DNA from: Sulfurovum sp.
GTDB lineage: Bacteria; Campylobacterota; Campylobacteria; Campylobacterales; Sulfurovaceae
Direction: 5' to 3'
DNA: 64,000 bases
Assembly: GCA_027082955.1 (NCBI GenBank)
Contig: JALWTA010000014.1
Span: 1-64,000, forward strand
Shown here: piece by piece, positions 8,264 to 17,054 of the stretch
Position numbering within the stretch: the first letter of the stretch is position 1
Layout of the letters: each line of letters opens with the position of its first letter
Program-made: the position numbers and the translations under genes
The notes under the pieces: model-generated
Database searches by the model: none
Told to the model about the DNA's origin: nothing
The model's input: the letters and a program-made list of their open reading frames with translations, nothing else

Positions 8264-9166
8264 ATGGGGCAAGTGCAGCACAGCAAACCGAAACTGCTTT
8301 GGCTGCAGTCCATTACCTGTAACGGCAATACACACTCTTTTCTAAACCATCCTGATATCTTTTCTGTCTTTTCAGGTTTTGAAGTGGTACATCATCCGGT
8401 ACTTGAGTCTGAATATACTTTTCATGATCTTGCTGCCTTGAAAATCCCTTGTGATATATTGATCCTTGAGGGTTCATTTATAGAAAAAGGATTGACTAAA
8501 AACGGGGTAGAGGTCTCAAAGATGATCACCCATTACGGTAATGAAGCGTCACACATCATCACCGCAGGTACTTGCGCAACGTTTGGGGGGATTTTTAAAC
8601 AGAAAGACCCTGAACAGATCTCCGGTTTTTGTTTTGATATTGAGCAGCAGACTGAGCGCTATGAGAAGTTTGCCTCCAAGCTTATATCTCTGCCGGGTTG
8701 TCCCATACATCCAAGGTGGCTTGCATATGTACTGATGATGCTGAGCCAAGGTAAAAAAATAGCGATAGACAGACTGCATCGACCGGTTGAGCTCTATGGC
8801 TATACTGTCCATACCGGTTGTACGCGCAATGAATATTTCGAATGGAAGGTTGATACCAAAGGATATGGACTCAAAGAGGGGTGCCTCTTTTATGAACAGG
8901 GATGCCAAGGACCCTATACACGTGGCAGCTGCAATAAAATTCTTTGGAATGACACCAGTTCCAAAACACGTATTGGTACCCCCTGCTTTGGCTGTACCGA
9001 ACCACAGTATCCAAAGGACAGGCTTTTTGTGACACGAACCAATATGGGGATTCCTGCAACAATGCCACTGGGAATCCCAAGACGTGCCTATCTGACACTG
9101 ACCGGGGTGGTCAAGAGTTTCAAGATCAAGCGTTTTAGCCAAAGACTTTTGGAGTATGACCAATGA
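8264..9166 (+). CDS. Cytoplasmic [NiFe] hydrogenase small subunit, HupU/HupS-like (probable sensor)
   Basis: This 300-residue protein carries the iron-sulfur clusters of a group 2-type hydrogenase. It begins directly with the flavodoxin-like fold (KLLWLQSITC) and has no Tat signal, so it stays in the cytoplasm. Cluster ligands are visible: C19, GTCATFGG, LPGCPIHP, HTGCTRNE, GCLFYEQGC, RGSC, and GTPCFGCTEPQYP. The usual CxxC of the proximal cluster reads CNGN, with Asn22 for the second cysteine, as in cyanobacterial HupS. The gene follows tetR by one base and overlaps the large subunit as ATGA. With a partner lacking a maturation tail, a regulatory HupUV-type role is the best reading. A cytoplasmic uptake role remains possible. 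Confidence 0.85.
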   Translation: MGQVQHSKPKLLWLQSITCNGNTHSFLNHPDIFSVFSGFEVVHHPVLESEYTFHDLAALKIPCDILILEGSFIEKGLTKNGVEVSKMITHYGNEASHIITAGTCATFGGIFKQKDPEQISGFCFDIEQQTERYEKFASKLISLPGCPIHPRWLAYVLMMLSQGKKIAIDRLHRPVELYGYTVHTGCTRNEYFEWKVDTKGYGLKEGCLFYEQGCQGPYTRGSCNKILWNDTSSKTRIGTPCFGCTEPQYPKDRLFVTRTNMGIPATMPLGIPRRAYLTLTGVVKSFKIKRFSQRLLEYDQ

Positions 9167-10464
9167 AAAAAATAAAGATCAAAGAGCTCATCGAGAAGAT
9201 CGAAGGTGAAGCGGAACTTGATTTTACAATAGAGGATGGTCGTATTGAAGATGTGAAGATCAATTTCGGATTTTATCGTGGGATTGAGGAGATACTCCAA
9301 GGCAGAGATGCATGGGATGCGCTGGTAATCACACCCCGTGTATGCGGTATTTGCAACCATGCCCATCTCATTGCGGCAGTACGAGCTATAGAAGACGGCT
9401 ACCAAAATGCAGGTATCAATCTTTTACTCAGTGAAAAAGCAAAAAAGATCAGATCTTTTACGCTTGCATGTGAACTGATACAGAACCATATGAAATGGTT
9501 TTATATGACCATCGTTCCCCAGCTTGAAGCCTATCTGCAAATAGACAATAGACAAAACCATGCGCTTAAAGCAACCTATCTTTCCTCTACAGTCACAAAA
9601 GCGTTGGCAATCTTTGCAGGACAGTGGCCGCACTCATCCTATGCCATCCCTGGTGGTGTAAGCTGTGATCCGACACACCTTGACCTGATGCAGGCTGAAG
9701 CACTGATAGATGAGTGTATCCGTTTTGTCGAACAGGTACTCATTGGTATGGATATGGCACAGTATCTTGACATATCATCAGTAAGCCAACTACACGAGGT
9801 AGGGGGAGATCTTGGTCGTCTCATGCACCTCATTGGAAGTTCCGGCATGGCTACATTGGGACAAAGCTATGACCGTTTTATTGTTTTTGGCGAATCCTTG
9901 CTCTCTTCATCAGGCAAATCTATTGCTACAGCTGTTTCAAAAGTCGATCCGCGTTATGTGCAGGAGTCTGCGCAGGATGAGAGCATGGCAAAAGCAGTTA
10001 CCTATAAAAAGAGACTGTATGAGACCGGACCACTTGCAAGAGGCATGGTTGCTAAAAGACCCATCATCAAGAGTTTACATAAACGCTATAAAGATGCACT
10101 GCTTACACGTATATTTGCCAGAATGCATGAAGTATCTCTTTTGCTGACCGAAAGTAAGCGCCTGCTTAGAGAACTTGATTTAAATGAACCTTCTTGCACA
10201 CTGGACATTGACACACGTTGTGCTGACTTTGAGGGTACAGGTATTGTCGAAGCGGCTCGCGGCTCTCTCATTCACCAAACTGAGGTTTCAGGTGGACTTA
10301 TTCATCGCTATGAAATCATTACACCTACACAGTGGAATCTCTCACATGGCAGTGGAGATGAACATGGTATTGCAGTAGAAGCTATGATAGGTTCAAAGAG
10401 TATTCAAGAAGCTACCTTTATTTTCAGAACATTTGATGTGTGTTCTGTCTGTACAACACAATAA
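9163..10464 (+). CDS. Cytoplasmic [NiFe] hydrogenase large subunit, HupV/HupL-like (probable sensor)
   Basis: This 433-residue catalytic subunit has the N-terminal metal motif RVCGICNHAH (C61, C64) and the C-terminal motif DVCSVCTTQ (C427, C430). The chain ends at Q433, the position where other large subunits have the histidine preceding the cleaved peptide. No tail needs removal by a maturation protease, which is typical of regulatory hydrogenases. Valine follows Asp425 where most enzymes have proline. The fold between the motifs is conserved (GPLARGMVAKR, EAARGSLIHQTEVSGG). It forms a pair with the preceding small subunit. It probably binds H2 and reports to a regulator, most simply the co-encoded TetR protein; that link is inference. 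Confidence 0.85.
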   Translation: MKKIKIKELIEKIEGEAELDFTIEDGRIEDVKINFGFYRGIEEILQGRDAWDALVITPRVCGICNHAHLIAAVRAIEDGYQNAGINLLLSEKAKKIRSFTLACELIQNHMKWFYMTIVPQLEAYLQIDNRQNHALKATYLSSTVTKALAIFAGQWPHSSYAIPGGVSCDPTHLDLMQAEALIDECIRFVEQVLIGMDMAQYLDISSVSQLHEVGGDLGRLMHLIGSSGMATLGQSYDRFIVFGESLLSSSGKSIATAVSKVDPRYVQESAQDESMAKAVTYKKRLYETGPLARGMVAKRPIIKSLHKRYKDALLTRIFARMHEVSLLLTESKRLLRELDLNEPSCTLDIDTRCADFEGTGIVEAARGSLIHQTEVSGGLIHRYEIITPTQWNLSHGSGDEHGIAVEAMIGSKSIQEATFIFRTFDVCSVCTTQ

Positions 10465-10540
10465 AACTAAAAGAATTATTTTATTACATTATTATATATA
10501 ATGGGAAAGAATTAATAAAAATATACTTTTTTCACTAAAA

Positions 10541-10599
10541 TGAATGGGCATTCATCTTTATTTAAGCTCCGACTTCATAGAATAATGAATAGTCATTCA
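10541..10599. promoter_or_regulatory. Two TGAAT-N4-ATTCA operators upstream of hydA
   Basis: TGAATGGGCATTCA at 10541-10554 is a perfect palindrome outside its two central bases. TGAATAGTCATTCA at 10586-10599 has 5-bp perfect arms. Their centres are 45 bp apart in the 191-base gap between the sensor operon and hydA. A third copy, one base different from the second, precedes the nickel permease at 20272. The size and symmetry fit a TetR-family dimer site. A TATAAT also lies at 10497-10502, but the transcription start is not certain. Confidence 0.7.
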
Positions 10600-10655
10600 G
10601 TTTGTGTTTTATACAAAAAACCAACGGATGAATCATCTATTATAAAGGAGTGAAC

Positions 10656-11897
10656 ATGGGTATGGATAAGCAAGAGTCAGTCAAGAAACTCTTTACCGCA
10701 CAAAGTGCCAAAGTGGATACCAACAGGGGTGACGCTTACTATGAAGCATTGTATGTAAAGTGTCAGGAGAGGCTTGATGCACTCAAAAAGTTAAGACCTC
10801 TTAACAATAGACGAGATTTTCTCTCTACTATAGAAGATGAAGGGCTCGAGAGGCGAGATTTCCTAAAATGGGCAAGTGCTACCACCGCAATGTTGATGTT
10901 ACCGGCATCGTTCACTCCTTTGGTTGCTGAAGCGGCAACACTAATGAACCGGGTACCGGTCATCTGGATAGAACTAAGTGATTGTGCGGGTAACTCTGAA
11001 GCTCTGTTGCGTTCAGACGGACCAAAGATCGATGAGATTATTCTTGATATCATCTCTTTGGAGTTCCATGAGACACTGCAGGCTGCTTCCGGTCATCAGG
11101 CTGAAAAACAGATGGAAGAAGCCATGGAGCACTTTAAGGGCAAATATCTTCTCTTTGTTGAAGGTGCCATACCTCTGGGAATGAATGGACAGTTTGGTAC
11201 AATCGGTGCAAAAGCCGAAACATTTGTCGATCATCTTCACAGAGCAGCAGAAGGTGCAGCTGCAGTCGTAGCTGTTGGAAGCTGTGCGACCTACGGCGGT
11301 ATCCCCGCTGCTGCACCAAACCCTACCGATGCAGTAGGTGTGATGGATGTGGTCAAAGGCAAACCGATTATCAATATTCCGGCGTGTCCTGCCAACCCAT
11401 CCAATATGGTAGGTGTTATTCTGCATTTTGTACTGACTGGGCAGATACCTGAACTTGATTCTCTGCTTAGACCTAAATTTGCCTTTGGGTACCGTATCCA
11501 CGACAACTGTGAAAGACGTGCGCATTTTGACGCAGGTGAGTATGTCGAAGAGTGGGGTGATGAGGGTGCCAAAAATAACTTCTGTCTCTACAAGATGGGA
11601 TGTAAAGGTCCTATGACCTTTAACAACTGTTCGATCATCCGCTACAACGAGGGGGTCAACTGGCCTATCGGTGTAGGGCGTGGCTGTATCGGGTGTAGTG
11701 AGCCGGATTTCTGGGATAAATATGCTTATGAAAGACCTATGGCAAATGCCAATATCAAGGCACCTACAGGCGGTGTGGAAAAAACTGTCGATCAATTTGG
11801 TTTGGGGCTTTTGACAGCAGCAGGTATCGGTATCGGTATACATGCAGCAGCAAGTGCCATCGCAGGAAAAAAAGAGAATCAGAAGGAGGAAGCGTAA
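10656..11897 (+). CDS. hydA: Group 1 [NiFe] uptake hydrogenase small subunit with Tat signal
   Basis: This 413-residue subunit passes electrons from the NiFe site to the cytochrome b subunit on the periplasmic face. A Tat motif RRDFLKW at 66-72 is followed by a hydrophobic stretch (about 73-91) and an AEA-type cleavage region. About 65 residues precede the motif, which is long, and a second RRDFL occurs at 52-56. Cluster ligands follow: DCAGN (C110, with Asn113 for the usual second cysteine), GSCATYGG, IPACPANP, IHDNCERR, GRGCIGCSEPDFW. A C-terminal hydrophobic helix (GLGLLTAAGIGIGIHAA) anchors it. AAGGAG lies 5 bases before the ATG at 10656. It heads hydABCD and is preceded by two operator-like palindromes. 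Confidence 0.95.
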   Translation: MGMDKQESVKKLFTAQSAKVDTNRGDAYYEALYVKCQERLDALKKLRPLNNRRDFLSTIEDEGLERRDFLKWASATTAMLMLPASFTPLVAEAATLMNRVPVIWIELSDCAGNSEALLRSDGPKIDEIILDIISLEFHETLQAASGHQAEKQMEEAMEHFKGKYLLFVEGAIPLGMNGQFGTIGAKAETFVDHLHRAAEGAAAVVAVGSCATYGGIPAAAPNPTDAVGVMDVVKGKPIINIPACPANPSNMVGVILHFVLTGQIPELDSLLRPKFAFGYRIHDNCERRAHFDAGEYVEEWGDEGAKNNFCLYKMGCKGPMTFNNCSIIRYNEGVNWPIGVGRGCIGCSEPDFWDKYAYERPMANANIKAPTGGVEKTVDQFGLGLLTAAGIGIGIHAAASAIAGKKENQKEEA

Positions 11898-13691
11898 ATG
11901 GGCAAGAAACATATTATTGTAGATCCAATCACACGGATCGAAGGACACCTGAGAATAGAGGCTGTGATAGATGAGAACAACAAGATTGTAGATGCCTGGA
12001 GCTCCTCTACCATGTTCAGAGGGATCGAGACGATCCTCAAAGGACGCGATCCGCGTGACTGTGGTCTGATGGCAATGCGTATCTGCGGTGTCTGTACAGG
12101 GACACACTACCAAAGAAGCATCGAAGCGGTTGAAGATGCATTTAAAATTACCATCCCAAAAAATGCACGTATCGTAAGGAACCTGATCCAGGGGTCACTC
12201 TATTTGCATGATCATCTGGTGCATTTTTATCATCTGCATGCACTTGACTTTGTCGATGTAGTTGCCGCAACCAAAGCTGATCCTGAAAAAACGGCAGAAG
12301 AAGCTGCCAAATGGGCACATGTAGCCGGTGTAGAGCCCTATATCGGAGGTGCTGGTGATTTTAAGATGATCCAAGACCGTATCATCAAGTTTGTCAAAGA
12401 GGGACGTCTGGGTATCTTTGGCAACGGCTACTGGGGCAACCCTCACTACAAGCTCACACCTGAACAGAATCTTATCGGTGTAGCGCATTACCTCAAAGCG
12501 CTTGATATTCAGCGTGAACTCTCCAAGATGCATGCAATCTTTGGAGGGAAGAGCCCACATCCGCAAAGTATAGTAGTTGGTGGGGTAACGTGTGTGCAGG
12601 ACATCAAAAACCCAGCAAGGATTGCACTCTTTAAAGAGTTGTTGACATTGGGAAGGGATTTTGTAAAACGTGCCTATCTTCCTGATATCTATATGGCTGG
12701 TACAATGTATGCCGATGAGGCGACTGATGGCAATGCTACTTTCCATGCATCCAGCCATAAAGGTGCTATGGGTAAAGCAGTTGGTGGCACAGGCGGCGGT
12801 ATTCTTAGTTTTATGAGTTATGGTGACTTTAGACTTGATGATACAGGATTCTATAAATCAGATCTTCTTTTCCCGAGCGGTTTGGTACTGGATGGAGATA
12901 TTTCAACGGTTCATGAGGTTGATCCAAATAAAATTTCTGAAGACGTCACCCACTCATGGTACAAAGGTACGGGTGCTCCTGAACATCCGTATGATGGTAC
13001 AACGATCCCTGAATATACAGGACTTGAGAAGAAAGAGGATGGCTATGCTTATCTGAAAACGGATGAGAAATACTCTTGGATCAAGTCACCACTTTATAAT
13101 GGTAAAAAGGTTGAGGTTGGGCCACTTGCTCGTATGGTAGTTGGTTATGTCAAAGGAGACAAGCGTATTAAAAAATATGTCGATAACTTCCTGACACGCG
13201 CTAACCTGCCCATAACAGTGCTCTTCTCAACAGTAGGAAGAACTGCGGCACGAGCTATTGAAACCGAATTGATGTCTGATGTAATGATGGAGTGGGTCGA
13301 TGAGTTGGCAGCCAATGCCGCTTCTGGAGACCTGAGTACTTGGACAGAGTTTGACTTTGATAAGGTTTCTGTTGATACCAAAGGTATGGGACTTGCCGAA
13401 GCACCAAGAGGATCTCTCGGGCACTGGGTCAAAATCAAAAACGGAAAGGTTGAAAACTATCAGGCTGTTGTACCGTCTACATGGAATGCCGGACCAAGAG
13501 GTCCAAACGGTGAAGTCGGTGCGTATGAAGGAGCGGTCATAGGTACAGTTGTAGCAGATCCGGAACAACCGCTTGAGATCATCCGCACAGTACACAGTTT
13601 CGATCCATGTATCGCATGTGCGGTGCATGTGGTAGATACCAAAGGTAAGGAGTTAGCTACATACAAAGTTGATCCTACCTGTGCATTCTAA
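11898..13691 (+). CDS. hydB: Group 1 [NiFe] uptake hydrogenase large subunit
   Basis: This 597-residue catalytic subunit holds the NiFe(CN)2CO centre and oxidises H2. The four metal cysteines are in RICGVCTGTH (C63, C66) and DPCIACAVH (C571, C574). A 20-residue tail starting VVDTKG follows the histidine and should be cut off by the HydD protease after nickel insertion. It has no signal peptide of its own and is carried across the membrane with HydA. The ATG follows the hydA stop directly, with AGGAGG upstream. Its length is normal for group 1 enzymes of Campylobacterota such as the Wolinella quinone-reducing hydrogenase. Confidence 0.97.
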   Translation: MGKKHIIVDPITRIEGHLRIEAVIDENNKIVDAWSSSTMFRGIETILKGRDPRDCGLMAMRICGVCTGTHYQRSIEAVEDAFKITIPKNARIVRNLIQGSLYLHDHLVHFYHLHALDFVDVVAATKADPEKTAEEAAKWAHVAGVEPYIGGAGDFKMIQDRIIKFVKEGRLGIFGNGYWGNPHYKLTPEQNLIGVAHYLKALDIQRELSKMHAIFGGKSPHPQSIVVGGVTCVQDIKNPARIALFKELLTLGRDFVKRAYLPDIYMAGTMYADEATDGNATFHASSHKGAMGKAVGGTGGGILSFMSYGDFRLDDTGFYKSDLLFPSGLVLDGDISTVHEVDPNKISEDVTHSWYKGTGAPEHPYDGTTIPEYTGLEKKEDGYAYLKTDEKYSWIKSPLYNGKKVEVGPLARMVVGYVKGDKRIKKYVDNFLTRANLPITVLFSTVGRTAARAIETELMSDVMMEWVDELAANAASGDLSTWTEFDFDKVSVDTKGMGLAEAPRGSLGHWVKIKNGKVENYQAVVPSTWNAGPRGPNGEVGAYEGAVIGTVVADPEQPLEIIRTVHSFDPCIACAVHVVDTKGKELATYKVDPTCAF

Positions 13692-13701
13692 GGAGGATGA
13701 T

Positions 13702-14439
13702 ATGGCAAAAGAAGGATATACCAAAGTCAAGCGTATGACACCTGCAATGCGCATTATCCATTGGGTCAATGTTGCCTCGATGGTTGTTGCCATTATTACA
13801 GGGCTTTATATCGCTGAACCCTATTATCAGACCTTGATTGCCGAACCGGCAGTTGACAAGTATGTGATGGCATGGAACAGATGGGGACACTTTATAGTAG
13901 CAATCATTTTTGATGTTACATCGATCATTGTTGCCTATCTTTACTTCTTCTCAAGGTTTGAGAAGCCTTATAAAAAGATCTTGCCTACAGGCAAAAACAT
14001 CAAGGAGTTTGGTGAGGTATTTATGAATCTTATTACGCTTAATAGGCGTAAAAACTTCGATTCAAGCCATAGTGACAGTTTTAACACAGTCTATTTTACA
14101 ATTTTTCATCTCTTGTTGGCATGGATGCTCTTTACTGGGCTTCAGCTCTATGTACATGGGTTAGAGTCGGGAATGAGCAGTATTGGAAGTTGGTGGCCGG
14201 CGATGCTGCATCTTGTAACTGATTGGACGATTCCAGTGAGCCATGCTATTGTTGGTGGCGGTCCGACAGCAACGATCATGGATGTTCGTATCGTGCATCA
14301 TATGACAATGTGGCTCATTATTACATGGGTAGTTTTCCATATCTACTATCAGGTCTGGAGAACGATTTTCTGGCAAGAGGGAGATATTGCCATTGTTGTC
14401 GGTGGTACCAAGTTTGTCAAAACAGATGAGAAGCAATAG
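13702..14439 (+). CDS. hydC: Hydrogenase cytochrome b subunit
   Basis: This 245-residue membrane protein binds two b hemes and passes electrons from HydA to quinone. Four or more hydrophobic segments are evident: IIHWVNVASMVVAIITGLYI, HFIVAIIFDVTSIIVAYLYF, FHLLLAWMLFTGLQLYV, MTMWLIITWVVFHIYY. Histidines in HW, HF, FH and HH-M-T-M-W contexts fit heme ligation. AGGAGG is 5 bases before the ATG at 13702. It is the HupC/HyaC/HydC family and sits third in hydABCD. Confidence 0.94.
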   Translation: MAKEGYTKVKRMTPAMRIIHWVNVASMVVAIITGLYIAEPYYQTLIAEPAVDKYVMAWNRWGHFIVAIIFDVTSIIVAYLYFFSRFEKPYKKILPTGKNIKEFGEVFMNLITLNRRKNFDSSHSDSFNTVYFTIFHLLLAWMLFTGLQLYVHGLESGMSSIGSWWPAMLHLVTDWTIPVSHAIVGGGPTATIMDVRIVHHMTMWLIITWVVFHIYYQVWRTIFWQEGDIAIVVGGTKFVKTDEKQ

Positions 14440-14441
14440 CA

Positions 14442-14993
14442 GTGAACGATAAAAAGATTGCCCTGATAGGCATCGGTAACATTATGTTCCATGATGAGGG
14501 ACTGGGTGCCTATCTGGTCAAATATATCGAAGAGAATTTTGAGATCCCTCCCCAACTTAGTGTGGTTGAAGGCGGAACACTTGGGTTTAAACTGATGACA
14601 TACTATCAAGAGTATGACAAGATCATTGTAGTAGGCACCGGTTCGCATGACGGTAAGGTAGGAGAGATCCATAGTGAGAGTGCCGAAGAGGTTATGGCAA
14701 AAAGTCCCATCCGAAAAACCGCCAATGAGGTGGAGATTACTATGATGATAGAGATATGCTCGTTTCATGAAGATATGGGCGAGGTGCAATTGATTACAAT
14801 GGTACCGGAAGATATCATTGAAGTCAAAAACGGTCTGACCGATCGTACTTTAGAGTATATGCCAAACCTGGTAGATGTTGTTTTAAACGAACTAAAACGC
14901 TGTGGATTAACTCTGCGTCCCAAAGCAAAACAAGTAAGTTTTGAAGAGATTATTGGAGTATATGCCAACCCCAAAGCACCTGTTATGGCATAA
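14442..14993 (+). CDS. hydD: Hydrogenase maturation protease
   Basis: This 183-residue endopeptidase of the HyaD/HybD family removes the C-terminal peptide of the large subunit after nickel loading. The N-terminal signature is clear (IGIGNIMFHDEGLGAYLVKYI), with the acidic residue pair expected to contact nickel. The start is GTG at 14442, two bases after hydC, and no strong ribosome site is visible, which suggests coupling. HydB is the only large subunit in the window with a cleavable tail, so it is the likely substrate. A second protease of this family lies at 27073-27591. Confidence 0.92.
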   Translation: MNDKKIALIGIGNIMFHDEGLGAYLVKYIEENFEIPPQLSVVEGGTLGFKLMTYYQEYDKIIVVGTGSHDGKVGEIHSESAEEVMAKSPIRKTANEVEITMMIEICSFHEDMGEVQLITMVPEDIIEVKNGLTDRTLEYMPNLVDVVLNELKRCGLTLRPKAKQVSFEEIIGVYANPKAPVMA

Positions 14994-14999
14994 TAAATA

Positions 15000-15103
15000 T
15001 ACTCTCTACTCTCCAACCAATACCCTGTCACGTGTGGCATGCTTCCTCCCCCTTGAAAATAATCATCCATTGAGAGGGTTTATTGGTTGAAGAGTGAAGA
15101 GTA
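15000..15103. repeat. Long imperfect inverted repeat between hydD and hydE
   Basis: The 23-base arms at 15000-15022 and 15081-15103 are reverse complements at 20 of 23 positions and enclose 58 bases. The arms contain ACTCT/AGAGT runs and end in CCAACCAATA/TATTGGTTGA. The whole 104-base stem-loop fills the gap between hydD and hydE. It could limit transcription into hydE or be a small mobile repeat. It has no T run and is not a classical terminator. Confidence 0.6.
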
Positions 15104-15128
15104 ACTATTTTAAGTACTTAGGAAGATT

Positions 15129-17054
15129 ATGTATTTTATCGTTGAACTTGAATTTAACACATCCAAAAGCTATATTGCCCAACTGATCAGAGCCGAATCT
15201 ATGAAAGAGGAGATTGGCATCTCCGTAATACAAAGCAGCGGAAAAATCATACTGGTATGCCCCCGTGATGATGAGAGAGTCGAAGGGTTTCTCCTTGGAT
15301 TGGAGAGTCTTTTACCTGCTTCTATATTCTTAGGCAAAAGCAGACACTATTTTAGTGGTAGTAAACCTACGTTGCTTCCCACCGGCGATGTAGGTTTACC
15401 TCACAACATCGCACCGTGTCCCAACTGTCAAAAAGAGATGTTCGATGTCAGCTCACGGCGTTACTACTACCCATTTACTTCATGTAATGCATGCGGTTCA
15501 CAGCATCCGTTCTTGTCACAATATCCATACAGACGTGAAAATTCACTTATGAAGTTTTTTGCACCATGTGACACATGCCAGAAGGAGATGAAGGAGAATG
15601 CTTTTAGACTTGACTATCCACTCATCTCCTGTATCGACTGCGGCATACCGCTGCGTATGATGGACAAAGATAGTGAGCATACCGCCAATGACAAAGGAGC
15701 CTATAGGCAGCTTTTTGAAGTAAGTGCCAGAGCGATCGCTGCAGGGGAGAGTGTGCTGATCAAAACGATGCATGGATACCGAAAGTTCTTTCTGCCCAAA
15801 GAGAGAGAGGTACCCTCAAATGCGATCTTGATGATCGCAGATGCCAACAGACTCAATACCCATCTGATGATGATCCCTCAGGAGTTCAATGCCCTTTTGA
15901 GTATCGAACGACCGCTTTTGCGTGTCGCTACAAAGAGTGAGAGTCTCAAAGCACTCTTTGGCAGCAGTGTCAATGTGAAGTATGCCGATGAGGGGATGAG
16001 TATGCTGCTTGCCAAGGAGTTGATGACATGTGGACTTGATTATGTGGCATACATAGCGTGTGATGCCAATGAAGAGGCTGACTTTATGGTAGATTTCGAT
16101 CTTCCTATCACCCCGCAGCGAGATACAAAACTCTTTATCAATCAAGATACCAGATACTTTGTAACCGGTGAACGTATAGTCTATCCATGTCATGTCAAGA
16201 ACTCAAAGGATGTTGTCACGGTGGCACACCATTTGGCTGCGGTCAAGGCGGGTGAACGTACGATCATCGATACATTGGAGCATTTCGATACCGTCCAGAC
16301 AAGCCAGGTACGTGTCTTAGAAGATGAGCCTTTTCAGAGCGGTCACAGCAATGAGTTGCGTTTCCCGCAGTGGCGTGCCTCAATGCTCTCCGTACTTGCC
16401 GAACACGGCAAACTGGGAGAGAAAGCGATCGGGGTGCATTTTGACGGGCAGCTCTACTTTCTCTACTACAACGGCAAAGAGGTGATCAATGCGGTGCCTC
16501 CTATCCCTTTTGAGTCTGACAACCTCTGGGAGAAGATAGGCAGACTCAGAGAAGGCTCAGACAGACTGGTAGAGAACTACAAGAAGCGCTATCCCGAAAC
16601 TTGGGAGAGACTCGATCGTCTTGCAGGGGATATAGATATCTTCAAAGTCACTGCCATCACGCTTGGACTTGAGGATGAGAGTCTGGAGGGCATATCCGCT
16701 GCCGCACTCAGCTTTCTTGGCAAAGGGGGACTGCAGATCGATACACGGGTCAAAGACAACCGTTTTGACAACTATGCATTTCTTTCAAGCATCATGAGCT
16801 ATCAGCTGGGTGATGTGGAGAGCAGCTATCTTTGCTACAGCATTTATGAATCATTTGGGGATTATATCGGCGAGATTGTACCTCAGATATCAGAAAAGGT
16901 AGGTACACGTACGCTGACCCTTAGTGGAGAGACCTTCGCCAATCAGGCGCTCTATGCTAGAATACAACGAACAGTAGGACAGTATAAGCCTCTGATGAAC
17001 CAAAACTTCCCTATCGGCAAGGAGAATGCAGCACATGGAGCCCTCTACTTATAA
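15129..17054 (+). CDS. hydE: Hydrogenase maturation factor HydE (Campylobacterales type, HypF-related)
   Basis: This 641-residue protein lies between hydD and hypF. It contains two HypF-type zinc motifs, CPNCQKEM...SCNACG (about residues 98-122) and CDTCQKEM...SCIDCG (about 150-173), each CxxC-x18-CxxC. The N-terminal acylphosphatase domain of HypF is not recognisable. The C-terminal half resembles the Kae1-like part only weakly. In Helicobacter pylori, HydE from the hyd operon is needed for hydrogenase activity. It is unrelated to the radical-SAM HydE of [FeFe] hydrogenases, and no CxxxCxxC motif is present. AGGAAG lies 3 bases before the ATG. Confidence 0.78.
   Translation: MYFIVELEFNTSKSYIAQLIRAESMKEEIGISVIQSSGKIILVCPRDDERVEGFLLGLESLLPASIFLGKSRHYFSGSKPTLLPTGDVGLPHNIAPCPNCQKEMFDVSSRRYYYPFTSCNACGSQHPFLSQYPYRRENSLMKFFAPCDTCQKEMKENAFRLDYPLISCIDCGIPLRMMDKDSEHTANDKGAYRQLFEVSARAIAAGESVLIKTMHGYRKFFLPKEREVPSNAILMIADANRLNTHLMMIPQEFNALLSIERPLLRVATKSESLKALFGSSVNVKYADEGMSMLLAKELMTCGLDYVAYIACDANEEADFMVDFDLPITPQRDTKLFINQDTRYFVTGERIVYPCHVKNSKDVVTVAHHLAAVKAGERTIIDTLEHFDTVQTSQVRVLEDEPFQSGHSNELRFPQWRASMLSVLAEHGKLGEKAIGVHFDGQLYFLYYNGKEVINAVPPIPFESDNLWEKIGRLREGSDRLVENYKKRYPETWERLDRLAGDIDIFKVTAITLGLEDESLEGISAAALSFLGKGGLQIDTRVKDNRFDNYAFLSSIMSYQLGDVESSYLCYSIYESFGDYIGEIVPQISEKVGTRTLTLSGETFANQALYARIQRTVGQYKPLMNQNFPIGKENAAHGALYL

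Noticed and set aside
11013-12113. Minus-strand open frame of 366 codons
   Set aside because: It is antisense to hydA and hydB and has no ribosome site or domain.
15129-17054. Radical-SAM HydE of [FeFe] hydrogenase maturation
   Set aside because: No CxxxCxxC motif. The paired CxxC-x18-CxxC zinc motifs and the place between hydD and hypF point to the Campylobacterales HydE.
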